A stretch of DNA of 33,050 bases from Desulfobacterales bacterium (GCA_029211065.1 JARGFK010000048.1:1-33050); one strand, 5' to 3'; positions 17,530-26,356 are shown, counted from the stretch's first letter. Translations and numbers: made by a program. The notes: generated from the letters alone by a model not told the origin.

Positions 17530-18435
17530 TTACTCACCCAACCTCTCTTCAGTTTCACTCGCTTCATCAATATCATCGTTTTCAAATTTGGCGACCGCTT
17601 CCTGTGTTGACCGCTTGATGATCTCCACCACAGGCCCTTTGGTGCCGTCGGAAATGATCTTGCGCTCACCCGGTTTCAACTCCGCGCTGGCAGCCGCCAC
17701 CTCGGACTTTTCATCGATTTCCTTGTCGGCCTCGGCCTGCTGCTTTTCCGCCAGCAGTTCCTTGCCGGCCAGACAGGCATCGGCAATCTTGGATGTCAGC
17801 AGCCGAATCGCTCGAATCGCGTCATCGTTGCCGGGGATGGGGTAATCCACCTCATCCGGGTCGCAATTGGTATCTACGACGGCGGCAATGGGGATATTGA
17901 GCCGCCGGCCTTCACGCACCGCAATGGATTCATTGTTCGGGTCAATAACAAAAATCGCACCGGGAAGCCGGTTCATGCTCCGGATCCCCCCCAGGTTGTC
18001 GTCGAGTTTTACCCGTTCTTTCGCCAGTTGCAGCCGTTCCTTTTTGGGGAACAGGTTAATGGTGCCGTCATTCTGGATCGTATTGAGGTAGTTCAGGCGG
18101 TCAATACTTTTTTTAATCGTCTGGAAATTGGTCAGCATTCCGCCCAGCCAGCGGTTGTGGACATAAAACATTTCGCAACGGTTGGCCTCTTCATATATGG
18201 CATCCCGGGCCTGTTTCTTGGTCCCCACAAACAGGACCGAGCGGCCGTTTGCCACGGTGTCGACGATAAAATCATAGACCGTTTTAAACATGCGGACGGT
18301 TTTTTGCAGGTCAACAATATAAATCCCATTGCGGGCGCCGAAAATATACGGCTTCATCTTGGGATTCCAACGTTTTGTCTGATGACCAAAATGAACTCCC
18401 GCTTCAAGGAGTTCCTTCATTGTTACATACGCCAT
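17530..18435 (-). CDS. rpsB: 30S ribosomal protein S2
   Basis: S2 binds the 30S head/neck region with S1. The 301-residue product starts [19 protein letters not shown] and contains [35 protein letters not shown] and [24 protein letters not shown]-type segments. The ATG at 18435 is chosen because AAAAGGAG lies 7 bases upstream; a longer frame to 18522 would add 29 non-conserved residues. The C-terminal tail of about 65 residues after the core is acidic and not part of the usual S2 fold (about 240 residues). Confidence 0.96.
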   Translation of the reverse strand: MAYVTMKELLEAGVHFGHQTKRWNPKMKPYIFGARNGIYIVDLQKTVRMFKTVYDFIVDTVANGRSVLFVGTKKQARDAIYEEANRCEMFYVHNRWLGGMLTNFQTIKKSIDRLNYLNTIQNDGTINLFPKKERLQLAKERVKLDDNLGGIRSMNRLPGAIFVIDPNNESIAVREGRRLNIPIAAVVDTNCDPDEVDYPIPGNDDAIRAIRLLTSKIADACLAGKELLAEKQQAEADKEIDEKSEVAAASAELKPGERKIISDGTKGPVVEIIKRSTQEAVAKFENDDIDEASETEERLGE

Positions 18436-18490
18436 TTTTTTCTCCTTTTCCGTCTGGTTTTTCCTCCGCCCGTTTCCGCCCTGCTGCCCA

Positions 18491-18518
18491 CTCTCCCTGA
18501 GAGCACCTGGCAACAGGT
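18491..18518 (-). promoter_or_regulatory. Two hairpins in the rpsB leader
   Basis: On the minus strand ACCTG-TTGC-CAGGT (18505-18518) is followed by CTCTC-AGG-GAGAG (18491-18503), about 56 bases before the rpsB start. S2 genes in several bacteria are autoregulated through leader structure. These small stems are candidates for such a site, without family-level support here. Confidence 0.35.
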
Positions 18519-18546
18519 CCACGCGCGTGTGATTTATGGTGAATCA

Positions 18547-18573
18547 ATCATATTAAACGTGTTTTTTTATCAA
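18547..18573 (-). promoter_or_regulatory. Candidate sigma70 promoter of rpsB-tsf block
   Basis: On the minus strand TTGATA (18568-18573) and TATGAT (18547-18552) are 15 bases apart, or 16 if the -35 is read as TTTGAT. Transcription would start near 18540, giving a leader of about 105 bases that contains both hairpins. The short spacer lowers confidence. Confidence 0.4.
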
Positions 18574-18617
18574 ATTAATTAAGTATTCGCAAGATGTTTT
18601 TTAGGAAAAATAGGTAA

Positions 18618-18815
18618 ATAGGCTGAAGACCGAAGGCTGAAGGCCGAAAAGGCTGTTGAGCCGATAAGCTGTTAAACCGATAAATGTTCCGCTGTGTCAG
18701 TTTTTTTCTGACCCTCGACCCCTGACCTCTGATCCCTGATCCCTGTGAACCGTTATTGAAATTTCAGTCTTCAGCCTACTTCCTTCGGCCTTCAGCCTAT
18801 TCACCTTCAGCCTAT
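18618..18815. repeat. GGCTGAA and CCCTGAT heptamer arrays between prmC and rpsB
   Basis: The left arm (18618-18646) reads GGCTGAA, GACCGAA, GGCTGAA, GGCCGAA. A different 7-base family (CTGACCC, TCGACCC, CTGACCT, CTGATCC, CTGATCC) fills 18709-18745. The right arm (18764-18815) carries inverted GGCTGAA units. The stop codon of prmC (TGA in ATAGGCTGA) is supplied by the last repeat unit. Apart from these arrays and the rpsB leader, the spacer 18436-18806 shows no gene. Confidence 0.75.
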
Positions 18816-19706
18816 TTTTTTCATCGATGCCACGCGGTCGCAGCCGCTATAATCCTCACCGAAAACAGTCTCGCCATAGTTCCCGTTTTCCGTGATGATG
18901 TCCTGGACGCTCTTTTTCTGGTCAAAGCCGATCTCCAGAAAGAGCCGGCCGTCGTCTTTCAGGTACTGGTGGGCCTGATCGATGATCAGCCGCAGACAGT
19001 CCAGACCGTCTTTGCCCCCGTCCAATGCCTGAATAGGCTCATACCGGTAAATTTCAGGCGCCAGCCCGGTGATCAGGCCGGTTTTGATATAGGGGGGATT
19101 GGACACAATAACGTCAAATAAATCGCCCCTTGATTTTAGCGCTTTCATCCAGTCGCCGCAAAAGAAATGGATCCGGTCCCCAAGTCTATGCTGCCGCGCA
19201 TTCTGCTGCGCCAGCCGGAGCGCACGGATGGAACAATCCAGGGCGAAAAAAAGATCTCTTTGCAATCTGGAGGCCAACGCCAGAATGATGGCCCCGGATC
19301 CTGTGCCCAGCTCCAAAATGCGCCGGGGGGTATTATCGGGATTCCCGGAAAGCTGTGCAAGGACGGCTTCCACCAGGCATTCCGTTTCCGGCCGTGGAAT
19401 CATGACTGCCGGGTTGACCTGCATTTCCATCGACCAGAATTCCTTGACCCCTGTAATATAGGCAACCGGTTCCCGTTCGACTCTTTTTTTGATCAGGGTT
19501 TTAAAGTGCTGGAGTTCCTCGTTGGCCAGGGGCTGGTCATAACAGACGTACAGATCAATGCGTTCTTTTCCCAGGGTATGGGCCAGTAAAACTTCAGCGG
19601 TTGCCCTCGGATTTTCAATCTGGTGGGATTTAAAGTACGCGGCAGCCCACTTGAGGAGCTTAAGAATTGTCCAGAGCGACTCCCTGGACTGGGGCTGATT
19701 CTGCAT
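18807..19706 (-). CDS. prmC: Release factor glutamine methyltransferase PrmC
   Basis: PrmC N5-methylates the glutamine of the GGQ loop in RF1 and RF2 using SAM. The 299-residue product has the helical N-terminal domain ([20 protein letters not shown]), PRPETE (104-109), the SAM-binding [10 protein letters not shown] (131-140) and the catalytic NPPY (203-206). Its start overlaps the prfA end by 47 bases; no better downstream start is evident. The last two residues and the stop fall in a GGCTGAA repeat, so the C-terminus may have been trimmed or replaced by the repeat, but the catalytic core is complete. Confidence 0.95.
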   Translation of the reverse strand: MQNQPQSRESLWTILKLLKWAAAYFKSHQIENPRATAEVLLAHTLGKERIDLYVCYDQPLANEELQHFKTLIKKRVEREPVAYITGVKEFWSMEMQVNPAVMIPRPETECLVEAVLAQLSGNPDNTPRRILELGTGSGAIILALASRLQRDLFFALDCSIRALRLAQQNARQHRLGDRIHFFCGDWMKALKSRGDLFDVIVSNPPYIKTGLITGLAPEIYRYEPIQALDGGKDGLDCLRLIIDQAHQYLKDDGRLFLEIGFDQKKSVQDIITENGNYGETVFGEDYSGCDRVASMKKIG

Positions 19707-20760
19707 TTTGTAACGCCTGGGCCTGATAAAAGGTTGTCAATTCATCAATAATTTCATCTATATCACCCTGCAAAATAGAATCCAGCCGATAAAGGGTCAG
19801 GCCGACGCGGTGATCGGTCATCCGCCCCTGGGGGAAATTATAGGTTCGGATCCGTTCACTCCTGTCACCGCTGCCGATCTGGCTCTTGCGCTCATCGGAC
19901 CGTTTTTGATTCTGCTCGTTGAGCATCGCGTCATAGAGTCTCACCCGCAAAACCTTCATGGCCTTGGCTTTGTTTTTATGCTGGGATTTTTCATCCTGGC
20001 ACGTAACCACCAGGCCCGTGGGCAGATGGGTAATGCGTACGGCCGAATCCGTTGTGTTAACGGATTGACCGCCCGGACCGGTGGAGCGGTAAACATCGAC
20101 TTTGATTTCTTCCTGATCGATCTGCAGCTCGATTTCTTCGACTTCCGGCAAAACCGCAACGGTGACGGCAGAGGTGTGGATGCGCCCCTGGGCCTCGGTT
20201 GCCGGCACCCGTTGAACCCGATGCGTGCCGCTTTCATATTTCAGCCGGCTGTAAGCCCCATTGCCGTGAACCATGGCGATGATTTCCTTCAGACCGCCGA
20301 CACCCGTGAGATGATGGCTCATGATTTCAACTTTCCAGGACTTGGTTTCGGCGTAACGGGAATACATCCGGAAAAGATCGCTGGCAAACAGACCGGCCTC
20401 TTCACCGCCGGTGCCTGCCCGGATTTCGATCAGCACGTTTTTTCCATCGTTGGGGTCCTTGGGCGTGAGAAGCTTTTTGAGGTCTTCTTCAAGCCGCCGC
20501 TTTTCCGGAACCAGCCGGTCGATTTCATCCCGCGCCAGCGCCTTCATTTCCGGGTCTTTGTCTTCCAGCAATTCCTGGCTGCTTTCCAGTTCAACTGTTG
20601 CGCGTTTAAATGATCTGAATACCGTGACGATTTTATTTAAATCCGCGTGCTCCCGCGCGAATCGCATGTAGGCCTCGCGGTCCTTGAGGATATTGGGATC
20701 GCTCAACCGGATTTCCAGTTCTATAAACCGCTCTTCAACACTATTCAGTTTTTCAAACAT
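19660..20760 (-). CDS. prfA: Peptide chain release factor 1
   Basis: RF1 reads UAA and UAG and triggers peptide release. The 366-residue product has the codon-recognition tripeptide PAT (186-188, [13 protein letters not shown]) that distinguishes RF1 from RF2 (SPF). The catalytic GGQ is at 230-232 in [15 protein letters not shown]. The C-terminal segment [16 protein letters not shown] is also typical. No strong ribosome site precedes the ATG. Its own modifier prmC is immediately downstream and overlapping. Confidence 0.97.
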   Translation of the reverse strand: MFEKLNSVEERFIELEIRLSDPNILKDREAYMRFAREHADLNKIVTVFRSFKRATVELESSQELLEDKDPEMKALARDEIDRLVPEKRRLEEDLKKLLTPKDPNDGKNVLIEIRAGTGGEEAGLFASDLFRMYSRYAETKSWKVEIMSHHLTGVGGLKEIIAMVHGNGAYSRLKYESGTHRVQRVPATEAQGRIHTSAVTVAVLPEVEEIELQIDQEEIKVDVYRSTGPGGQSVNTTDSAVRITHLPTGLVVTCQDEKSQHKNKAKAMKVLRVRLYDAMLNEQNQKRSDERKSQIGSGDRSERIRTYNFPQGRMTDHRVGLTLYRLDSILQGDIDEIIDELTTFYQAQALQNAESAPVQGVALDNS

Positions 20761-21066
20761 ATCGCTAACTGTTTATACTTTAGGGTATGAACACCCATCA
20801 GCCGGCCGTCAGAAAGCAAAGAGCCCTGGAAAACACCCTTTTCGCCCGGTTTTCCGGAAAGACCCATCCTGCTGAAACACGACTAAGAATACGCACGGTA
20901 TTCCTAAAGGGACCGGGGTGGTCTATCCCGCTAATGGGCGGGATGCTTTCCGTGTACTAGAACGAAGCCGAACATTTTCCAAAGCTCTCAAACAGCTTTA
21001 TCAGTATATTTCCCGAAAAATACTTACCGGGGATAGGCTATCCGATGCGCCAAGGTGATGGGGTCG
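20761..21066 (-). other. Hairpin-rich spacer between rpmE and prfA
   Basis: This 306-base spacer has no convincing gene. It holds an unusual number of perfect short stems: AAAGCT/AGCTTT (20981-20999), ATCCCGC/GCGGGAT (20925-20944), GAATAC/GTATTC (20887-20903), a CCGG-TTTT-CCGG tetraloop near 20855, and GGATA/TATCC (21031-21043) just after rpmE. No T-run follows any stem closely enough for a standard terminator. It may be a structured 5' leader of prfA, a small RNA or a repeat family. Confidence 0.4.
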
Positions 21067-21276
21067 TTATTTGCTCTCAAATTTTTCGTATTTCTTGCGG
21101 AAGCGTTCAATCCGGCCGGCCGTATCCACCAGTTTCTGCTTGCCGGTGAAAAAGGGATGGCATTTTGAACATATTTCAACCCGGATGTCTGATTTTGTTG
21201 ATCCCACTTCGATAATGTTTCCGCATGCGCATTTAACGGTTGTATCCGCATATTTCGGATGAAGGTCGCTTTTCAT
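21067..21276 (-). CDS. rpmE: 50S ribosomal protein L31 (zinc form)
   Basis: This 69-residue L31 has the Cys pairs of the zinc-containing type (C-A-C in KCACGN, C-S-K-C in [14 protein letters not shown]) and the conserved [16 protein letters not shown]-terminal part. AGGAG lies about 11 bases before the ATG. It sits directly downstream of rho, as in many proteobacteria. A zinc-free paralogue is not visible in the window. Confidence 0.95.
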   Translation of the reverse strand: MKSDLHPKYADTTVKCACGNIIEVGSTKSDIRVEICSKCHPFFTGKQKLVDTAGRIERFRKKYEKFESK

Positions 21277-21297
21277 TTTTTGATTAGACTCCTGTTC

Positions 21298-22545
21298 TTA
21301 TGCATTCATTGATTCTAGAAATTTTTTATTATTCTTGCTGCCGCTCATTTTTTCAAGGATAAACTCCAGCGTGTCCACCGGGTTGAGCGAAGATAACAGC
21401 TTTCTTAAAATCCAAACCCTATTCAGGGTTTCAGCATCCAGCAGCAGCTCTTCCTTGCGCGTGCCGGATTTATTAATATCAATCGCCGGAAACATGCGTT
21501 TGTCCGAGAGCCTGCGGTCCAGCTGGATTTCCATGTTGCCGGTCCCTTTGAATTCTTCGAAAATAACTTCGTCCATACGACTGCCCGTGTCGATAAGGGC
21601 AGTGGCGATAATGGTCAGACTGCCGCCTTCCTCAATGTTCCGGGCTGCTCCGAAAAAGCGCTTGGGGCGCTGCAGGGCATTGGAGTCGACGCCGCCGGAC
21701 AGAATTTTTCCGCTGGGTGGTACCACAGAATTATAGGCCCTGGCAAGTCTGGTGATACTATCCAGTAGAATCACCACGTCTTTTTTATGCTCCACCAGCC
21801 GCTTGGCTTTCTCAATCACCATTTCGGCGACCTGAACGTGCCGCTCGGCCGGTTCGTCAAAGGTGGAACTGATCACCTCGGCCTTGACGGATCTCTCCAT
21901 GTCCGTAACTTCCTCCGGCCGCTCATCGATCAGCAGGACAAACATCATAATATCTTTATGGTTGGCAACAATGCTGTTGGCAATTGCCTGCAGCAGCATG
22001 GTTTTTCCGGACCGGGGCGGAGAAACGATCAGACCGCGCTGTCCAAAACCGATGGGCGTCATCAGGTCCATGATCCGGGGAGAATAATTTTCAGAATCGG
22101 TTTCCAGATTGACTTTTTTGTTCGGATACAGCGGGGTGAGGTTGTCAAACAAAATTTTTTCCCGGGCCACTTCCGGATCTTCATAATTTATGGCCTCAAC
22201 CTTGAGCAGCGCAAAATACCGCTCCGATTCTTTGGGCTGACGTATTTGTCCGGACACTGTGTCTCCGGTACGCAGGTTAAACCGCCGTATTTGCGACGGC
22301 GACACATAGATGTCGTCCGGCCCGGGCAGATAATTGTAAGTGGGCGCCCTTAAAAAGCCGAACCCATCCGGCAGAATTTCCAAAGTGCCTTCGCCGTATA
22401 TCAACCCGTCCTGTTCGATCTGTGCCTGCAGCAGCGCAAAGATCAGTTCCTGCTTTTTCATCCCAGCGGCCCCCTGGATATTCAGCTTTTTGGCCATCTG
22501 GTTCAACTTGCTGATTTTATGTTCCTTTAATTCAACGATATTCAT
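21298..22545 (-). CDS. rho: Transcription termination factor Rho
   Basis: Rho is the hexameric RNA helicase that ends transcription. The 415-residue length is typical. It has an N-terminal Rho_N helix bundle ([20 protein letters not shown]), a cold-shock-like RNA-binding domain ([14 protein letters not shown], about 54-66), Walker A SPPRSGKT (175-182) and Walker B VVILLDS (257-263). The usual Walker A is APPKAGKT; the changes are conservative. The Q-loop/R-loop region [12 protein letters not shown] is intact. A 5-codon mini-ORF ends exactly where rho begins. Confidence 0.97.
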   Translation of the reverse strand: MNIVELKEHKISKLNQMAKKLNIQGAAGMKKQELIFALLQAQIEQDGLIYGEGTLEILPDGFGFLRAPTYNYLPGPDDIYVSPSQIRRFNLRTGDTVSGQIRQPKESERYFALLKVEAINYEDPEVAREKILFDNLTPLYPNKKVNLETDSENYSPRIMDLMTPIGFGQRGLIVSPPRSGKTMLLQAIANSIVANHKDIMMFVLLIDERPEEVTDMERSVKAEVISSTFDEPAERHVQVAEMVIEKAKRLVEHKKDVVILLDSITRLARAYNSVVPPSGKILSGGVDSNALQRPKRFFGAARNIEEGGSLTIIATALIDTGSRMDEVIFEEFKGTGNMEIQLDRRLSDKRMFPAIDINKSGTRKEELLLDAETLNRVWILRKLLSSLNPVDTLEFILEKMSGSKNNKKFLESMNA

Positions 22546-22885
22546 TCACTCATTCCTCATTTTCAATTATTAATATGCCACCTTCACTTTTAGCAGAAGC
22601 TGCCAACGTTGAAACAAAAAGCTGCACTGAGCGCCCGATATATTCAGCACGGTGCGGGCGGGCCCTCGGGCATGGTTGTCAAAATACGTCAGCAGGTATC
22701 ACCCATTAAATATTTTACGCTATTGTTTTCACACATACGGTGAATAACAGATTGGCCCCATGCTGGTGATGTTTGGAGAATTTGAATGCGCTATGATTTT
22801 ATTTGGTTTAAGAATTATTTAGGTATTCTTTACATCTTGGCGGGCGCCTTCAACATGCCAAAATTACAACATGAAAATTTAGCTG
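22546..22885 (-). promoter_or_regulatory. Long rho leader region with abutting mini-ORF
   Basis: There is no gene in this 340-base spacer. If the promoter overlapping the coaE stop is real, the rho mRNA has a leader of about 310 bases. A minus-strand mini-ORF (22560-22546, MRNE then TGA) abuts the rho ATG and contains the AGGA likely used as its ribosome site. A GGGCCC-centred stem lies near 22660-22672. Rho leaders are known sites of Rho autoregulation in other bacteria; here this is inferred. Confidence 0.4.
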
Positions 22886-22889
22886 TCAA
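22861..22889 (-). promoter_or_regulatory. Candidate rho promoter overlapping the coaE stop codon
   Basis: On the minus strand a perfect TTGACA (22884-22889) includes the TGA stop of coaE. A -10 is either TAATTT at 17 bases or TGTAAT (5 of 6) at 15 bases. The -35 is strong and the -10 is ambiguous. Confidence 0.45.
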
Positions 22890-23551
22890 GCGCTTTCATC
22901 GTTTTTTTGGTATTTTTGGTAAAACATTTTTAAAAACCGATCGACCTCCCCGGCCAGCTGTTCGCCAGTCCCATTGTTTTTAATTATAAATTCAGTTAGT
23001 TGTATTTTTTCAAGGTCCGGTTTCTGGATTTGCAGCAACGCCCGGGCCTCCTGCCGGGAAACGCTGTCCCGGGCCATCAGACGCTGGATCCGGATTTCAT
23101 CGTCGGCGCTGACCATTACGATCACATCAAAATAATCGTTCCAGCCCGCTTCAAACAGGAGCGGCACTTCAACAAAAATAAGCGTGCAGTCATTTGTAAC
23201 GGCCTTTGCCATCTCCACCTCCATCCGCTCGATAATTTTCGGATGGATGATGTTTTCCAGATCCCGGCGCGCTTCAACATCGCTGGTGATGATCCGGCGC
23301 AGTGCCGAACGGTTCAGATTTCCGTCGGCCTGGAGCGCCTTTGGACCAAAGCGGTTTACGATTTCTCCAAAACCACGCGAGCCCGGCGCCACCACATCCC
23401 GGGCCAGCGAATCGGTATTGATCACCTGCAGCCCCAGGGCCCTTAATCGATCGCACACAGCGGTTTTACCGGATCCGGCACTGCCGGTCACGGCAACCTT
23501 CAAGGGGACGGTTTCGTTTTTCAGACGGTTATGCCGATTCGGTAAATTCAT
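22886..23551 (-). CDS. coaE: Dephospho-CoA kinase
   Basis: CoaE phosphorylates the 3'-OH of dephospho-CoA, the last step of CoA synthesis. The 221-residue product has the P-loop GSAGSGKT (23-30), then INTDSLARDVV, the HPKI helix motif (IENIIHPKIIE) and the LID-type segment RIQRLMARD. The N-terminus has about 17 extra residues before the first strand; no alternative start codon fits between them and the P-loop. It is divergent from the nucleotidyltransferase gene across a 174-base shared promoter region. Confidence 0.95.
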   Translation of the reverse strand: MNLPNRHNRLKNETVPLKVAVTGSAGSGKTAVCDRLRALGLQVINTDSLARDVVAPGSRGFGEIVNRFGPKALQADGNLNRSALRRIITSDVEARRDLENIIHPKIIERMEVEMAKAVTNDCTLIFVEVPLLFEAGWNDYFDVIVMVSADDEIRIQRLMARDSVSRQEARALLQIQKPDLEKIQLTEFIIKNNGTGEQLAGEVDRFLKMFYQKYQKNDESA

Positions 23552-23687
23552 CGCAATCCATCACCCTGTTGGAGTTGGACCTACACCAATGTTGATGACA
23601 ATCCGTATATTACCGCAGACATCAACTTCCACTGCCGCCATACACCTTTTCAACCGGTTTTCCAAGCTTTAACTAACGTCTCTATAA

Positions 23688-23714
23688 AAAATATGGTATG
23701 CTCCTGATTGTCAA
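23688..23714 (-). promoter_or_regulatory. Candidate coaE promoter in the divergent spacer
   Basis: On the minus strand a perfect TTGACA (23709-23714) is followed after 15 bases by TATTTT (5 of 6). The spacer is short. It overlaps the putative promoter of the divergent gene, so the two could compete. Confidence 0.35.
23694..23702 (+). promoter_or_regulatory. Candidate extended -10 of the tRNA nucleotidyltransferase gene
   Basis: TGGTATGCT fits an extended -10 (TGn plus TATGCT, 4 of 6), with no clear -35. It would leave a leader of only about 15-20 bases before the ATG at 23726. Confidence 0.3.
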
Positions 23715-23725
23715 GGGTAAACCAT

Positions 23726-25102
23726 ATGATCAAACTTATTTCCGACATATTCCCTGCCGGCGCTGACGGCTACATCGTTGGCGGCTCCATTCGGGATATC
23801 CTGCTAGGTCGATCGCCCACGGATTACGACGTCGCGGTCCCGGGAAATCCGGAAAAATTTGCCGCCATAGTTGCCGCGAATACCGGCGGACATCTCGTCG
23901 AAATCGGAAAAGCGGGCCTCCAGATCCTCCGGGTGGTTTCGAGTCGGCACGTTGTTGACGTCGCTCCCATGAGCGGGCCGACCATTGAGAGCGACCTCAA
24001 TCAAAGGGATTTTACCATCGACGCGCTGGCGTACCATTTATCTTCCGGTAGACTCATCGACCCCCTCAACGGCAGGGCCGATCTATCCCTTAAACAGGTT
24101 CGCATGGTCTCAAGGGGCATCTTCAGCAAAGACCCCATCCGACTGCTGCGGGCCTTTCGGATTGCAGCCCTGCTGGAATTTAGCATTGAAGCGCACACAG
24201 TTGCGGCCGTCCGGAAAGATGCCACACGCATTCAGCAATCGGCAGGCGAGCGAATCCGGGCTGAACTTTTCACGCTCTTTGAGGTTCCGCAGTCCTATCC
24301 GTATCTTATCCAGATGGCGGACTGCGGACTCCTGTTCGCTATTTTCCCTGAAATGACCGCACTAAAGGGGTGCCGGCAAAACGGGCATCACGTTCATGAT
24401 GTTTTTGACCATACCCTCCGATCTTATCATCACCTGGAGAGACTGATCCGTGAATTTAGAATGCCCCGGCCGGCATCGGAAATGAATACGGATGATTTCA
24501 TGGCCGTCGGCAACGCCGGCATGCTCAAATGCGCCGTCCTGCTGCATGACATCGGCAAACCCCCGACACGGACCGTCGCTGCCGACGGCAGCGTTCACTT
24601 TTACGGTCATGCGGAAAAAAGCGCGGACATGGCGGACAGCATCGGTTCGCGCTTGAAATTTTCCCGGCGACAGAAACAGTTTCTCGATTCTATTATCAGC
24701 AACCACCTGCGACCCCTGGCGCTGTTTACGGCCCGCCGGAACAACAGTTTAACCCCCAGGGGCCTGGCGCGTTTCTACCTAAAGTGCGGCGATAACACCC
24801 CCTTTCTGCTGCTCCACTCCCTGGCGGACATTCAAGCGAAAAAGAACGATCCCGCCAACGCCGACTTTAAGCTGTTTGTAACGGATCTGCTCCAGGGTTA
24901 TTTTGTCGACTTCAAACCCATACAGGCCAACCCGCCGCTGATCACCGGCGCCGACCTCATCAAAGAATTCAACCTGACCCCTTCCCCCCGGTTTAAACAA
25001 ATCCTTGCCGCCGTCGAAGAGGCCCGGCTGTCGCAACAGCTCACCACCCGTAAAGATGCTTTAGCGCTGGTCGAAAACCTCTTATCCGGCAATCACGTTT
25101 AA
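23726..25102 (+). CDS. CCA-adding-type tRNA nucleotidyltransferase with HD domain
   Basis: This is a class II polymerase-beta-like nucleotidyltransferase that adds CCA, or part of it, to tRNA 3' ends, or poly(A) to RNA. The 458-residue product has GGSIRDILLG (19-28) with the catalytic pair D33 and D35 in TDYDVAV. QRDFTIDALAYH and the neck helix DPIRLLRAFRIAA follow, then an HD phosphohydrolase domain (LLHDIGKPP near residue 274, and YGHAEKSADMA). The ATG at 23726 is chosen for AAGGG 8 bases upstream rather than the TTG at 23708. Sequence alone does not separate CCA-adding, A-adding and poly(A) polymerase activities. Confidence 0.9.
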   Translation: MIKLISDIFPAGADGYIVGGSIRDILLGRSPTDYDVAVPGNPEKFAAIVAANTGGHLVEIGKAGLQILRVVSSRHVVDVAPMSGPTIESDLNQRDFTIDALAYHLSSGRLIDPLNGRADLSLKQVRMVSRGIFSKDPIRLLRAFRIAALLEFSIEAHTVAAVRKDATRIQQSAGERIRAELFTLFEVPQSYPYLIQMADCGLLFAIFPEMTALKGCRQNGHHVHDVFDHTLRSYHHLERLIREFRMPRPASEMNTDDFMAVGNAGMLKCAVLLHDIGKPPTRTVAADGSVHFYGHAEKSADMADSIGSRLKFSRRQKQFLDSIISNHLRPLALFTARRNNSLTPRGLARFYLKCGDNTPFLLLHSLADIQAKKNDPANADFKLFVTDLLQGYFVDFKPIQANPPLITGADLIKEFNLTPSPRFKQILAAVEEARLSQQLTTRKDALALVENLLSGNHV

Positions 25103-25209
25103 GTTTAGTGACTCTTTGCGCGAGTTCTTTCCGGTTTAAAACGCGACCGTCCGGCGAACGACAGGCCCTGATTATCCTCACCGGCAACCAAGCCATTTAG
25201 TGTCGGCCC

Positions 25210-25238
25210 TTGACAATACCCCTGCATCTCTCTATAGA
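25210..25238 (+). promoter_or_regulatory. Probable sigma70 promoter of adk
   Basis: TTGACA (25210-25215, 6 of 6) and TATAGA (25233-25238, 5 of 6 by A/T pattern) are separated by exactly 17 bases. A start near 25245 gives a 60-base leader before the adk ATG. The rest of the spacer 25103-25307 shows nothing else. Confidence 0.65.
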
Positions 25239-25307
25239 AAAGGCGAAACACGATTGCTTATCAGCGGATTCCAGACCGCACTATATATAATAGAAAGGAG
25301 CGTTTGC

Positions 25308-25985
25308 ATGAACATTTTATTTTTCGGGCCCAACGGCAGTGGCAAAGGAACCCAGGGGGCGATCCTAAAGGACATGTACAGTACCCCCCACATCGAATCC
25401 GGAGCGATTTTCCGGGAAAACATATCCAAAGGAACCGAGCTGGGGAAAAAAGCCAAGGCTTTTATCGACCGCGGCGACCTGGTGCCGGACGACATTACCA
25501 TCCCGATGATATTGGACCGTCTGAAACAGACCGACTGTAAAAACGGCTGGCTGCTGGATGGATTCCCCCGCAATAAAAACCAGGCCGTCAAACTGGATGA
25601 ATCCCTGAAAGCGGCCGGTATGGCGCTGGATATTGTCGTGGAGATCATCCTGGACCGCGAAATAGCAAAGAAACGGATCATGGGCCGACGGCTGTGCGTC
25701 AAAGACAACAATCACCCCAACAACATCTTTATCGACGCCATCAAACCCAACGGAAACAGCTGCCGCGTCTGCGGCGGAGACCTCAAAACCCGATCGGACG
25801 ATCAGGATGAGGACGCCATCAACAAGCGCCATGATATTTACTATGACGCCCGGGTCGGCACCATTGCCTCGGCATACTATTTCAGGGATCTTGCCGCTGC
25901 CGGCGGATTTATCAAGTACATAACCCTGAACGGTGGGCCCGGTGTCAAAGAGGTAACGGCCGAGCTTCTGGCAAAGGTGAAATAA
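25308..25985 (+). CDS. adk: Adenylate kinase
   Basis: Adk interconverts ATP + AMP and 2 ADP. The 225-residue product has the P-loop GPNGSGKGT (7-15), the AMP-binding SGAIFREN and DGFPRN (84-89) segments, and a long LID. The LID has C130, H136, C152 and C155 (CRVCGG), a set able to hold zinc but with a His in place of one usual Cys. It also contains an extra stretch (HPNNIFIDAIKPNG). The ATG at 25308 follows AAAGGAG by 7 bases; the frame upstream to 25200 is not conserved-looking. It has its own promoter. Confidence 0.95.
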   Translation: MNILFFGPNGSGKGTQGAILKDMYSTPHIESGAIFRENISKGTELGKKAKAFIDRGDLVPDDITIPMILDRLKQTDCKNGWLLDGFPRNKNQAVKLDESLKAAGMALDIVVEIILDREIAKKRIMGRRLCVKDNNHPNNIFIDAIKPNGNSCRVCGGDLKTRSDDQDEDAINKRHDIYYDARVGTIASAYYFRDLAAAGGFIKYITLNGGPGVKEVTAELLAKVK

Positions 25986-26009
25986 CACCGGAGAATCAAA
26001 TAAAAATTC

Positions 26010-26038
26010 TTGCTTTTATCAATTAATATGGTTATACA
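26010..26038 (+). promoter_or_regulatory. Candidate promoter of rpsU
   Basis: TTGCTT (26010-26015) and TATACA (26033-26038) are 17 bases apart in an AT-rich spacer. Matches are moderate (3 and 4 of 6). Confidence 0.4.
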
Positions 26039-26078
26039 GTACCGCTCTAAATAATATATCAAAATAACCATCATAAAA

Positions 26079-26109
26079 GATTGTAAAATATTTCCAAAAT
26101 TTTGCAATC
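26079..26109 (+). promoter_or_regulatory. Leader hairpin upstream of rpsU
   Basis: GATTGTAAAAT (26079-26089) pairs with ATTTTGCAATC (26099-26109) over 11 bases, with one G-U pair and a 9-base loop. It ends 9 bases before the AAAGGGG ribosome site. There is no T-run after it, so it is not a standard terminator. It could be an S21 autoregulatory site or a 5' stability hairpin. Confidence 0.45.
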
Positions 26110-26134
26110 GATGGAAGGAAAGGGGCGAGACAAT

Positions 26135-26338
26135 TTGAAGGCTATCGAGGTTAAGGTTTTTGATAACGACCTTGAGAAGGCCATGCGCATTCTGAAAAAA
26201 AAGATTCAAAATGACGGCCTTTTTAAAAGGTTGAAGATCAAAAAAAGCTATGAAAAACCAAGCGAGTTCAAACGCCGCAAGGAACGTGAAGCATTGAGGC
26301 GTAAGCGGATTGCAGCTTCCCGCAGCAGATACAGATAG
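26135..26338 (+). CDS. rpsU: 30S ribosomal protein S21
   Basis: S21 helps the 30S subunit base-pair with mRNA leaders. The 67-residue product reads KAIEVKVFDNDLEKAMRILK at the start and has the basic C-terminal tail REALRRKRIAASRSRYR. The TTG at 26135 is chosen because it gives the standard MKAIEVKV N-terminus and lies 9 bases after AAAGGGG. In-frame ATGs at 26102 and 26111 would add 8-11 residues and place the ribosome site inside the gene. Confidence 0.94.
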   Translation: MKAIEVKVFDNDLEKAMRILKKKIQNDGLFKRLKIKKSYEKPSEFKRRKEREALRRKRIAASRSRYR

Positions 26339-26356
26339 GAAGCCGCAGCCAGTTTT

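Noticed and set aside
18436-18522. Longer S2 start adding 29 residues
   Set aside because: The extension is not S2-like and skips the AAAAGGAG ribosome site in front of the conserved [13 protein letters not shown] start.
20787-20960. Plus-strand 58-codon frame in the rpmE-prfA spacer
   Set aside because: No ribosome site, no recognisable domain, and the region is dominated by short inverted repeats.
22786-22983. Plus-strand 65-codon frame with a GGAG before the ATG
   Set aside because: Its 3' half is antisense to coaE and its sequence shows no recognisable domain; the spacer is better read as the rho leader.
25286-25291. Perfect TATAAT just before adk
   Set aside because: No -35 element at a proper distance, and transcription would start at the ribosome site; the TTGACA-17-TATAGA pair farther upstream fits better.
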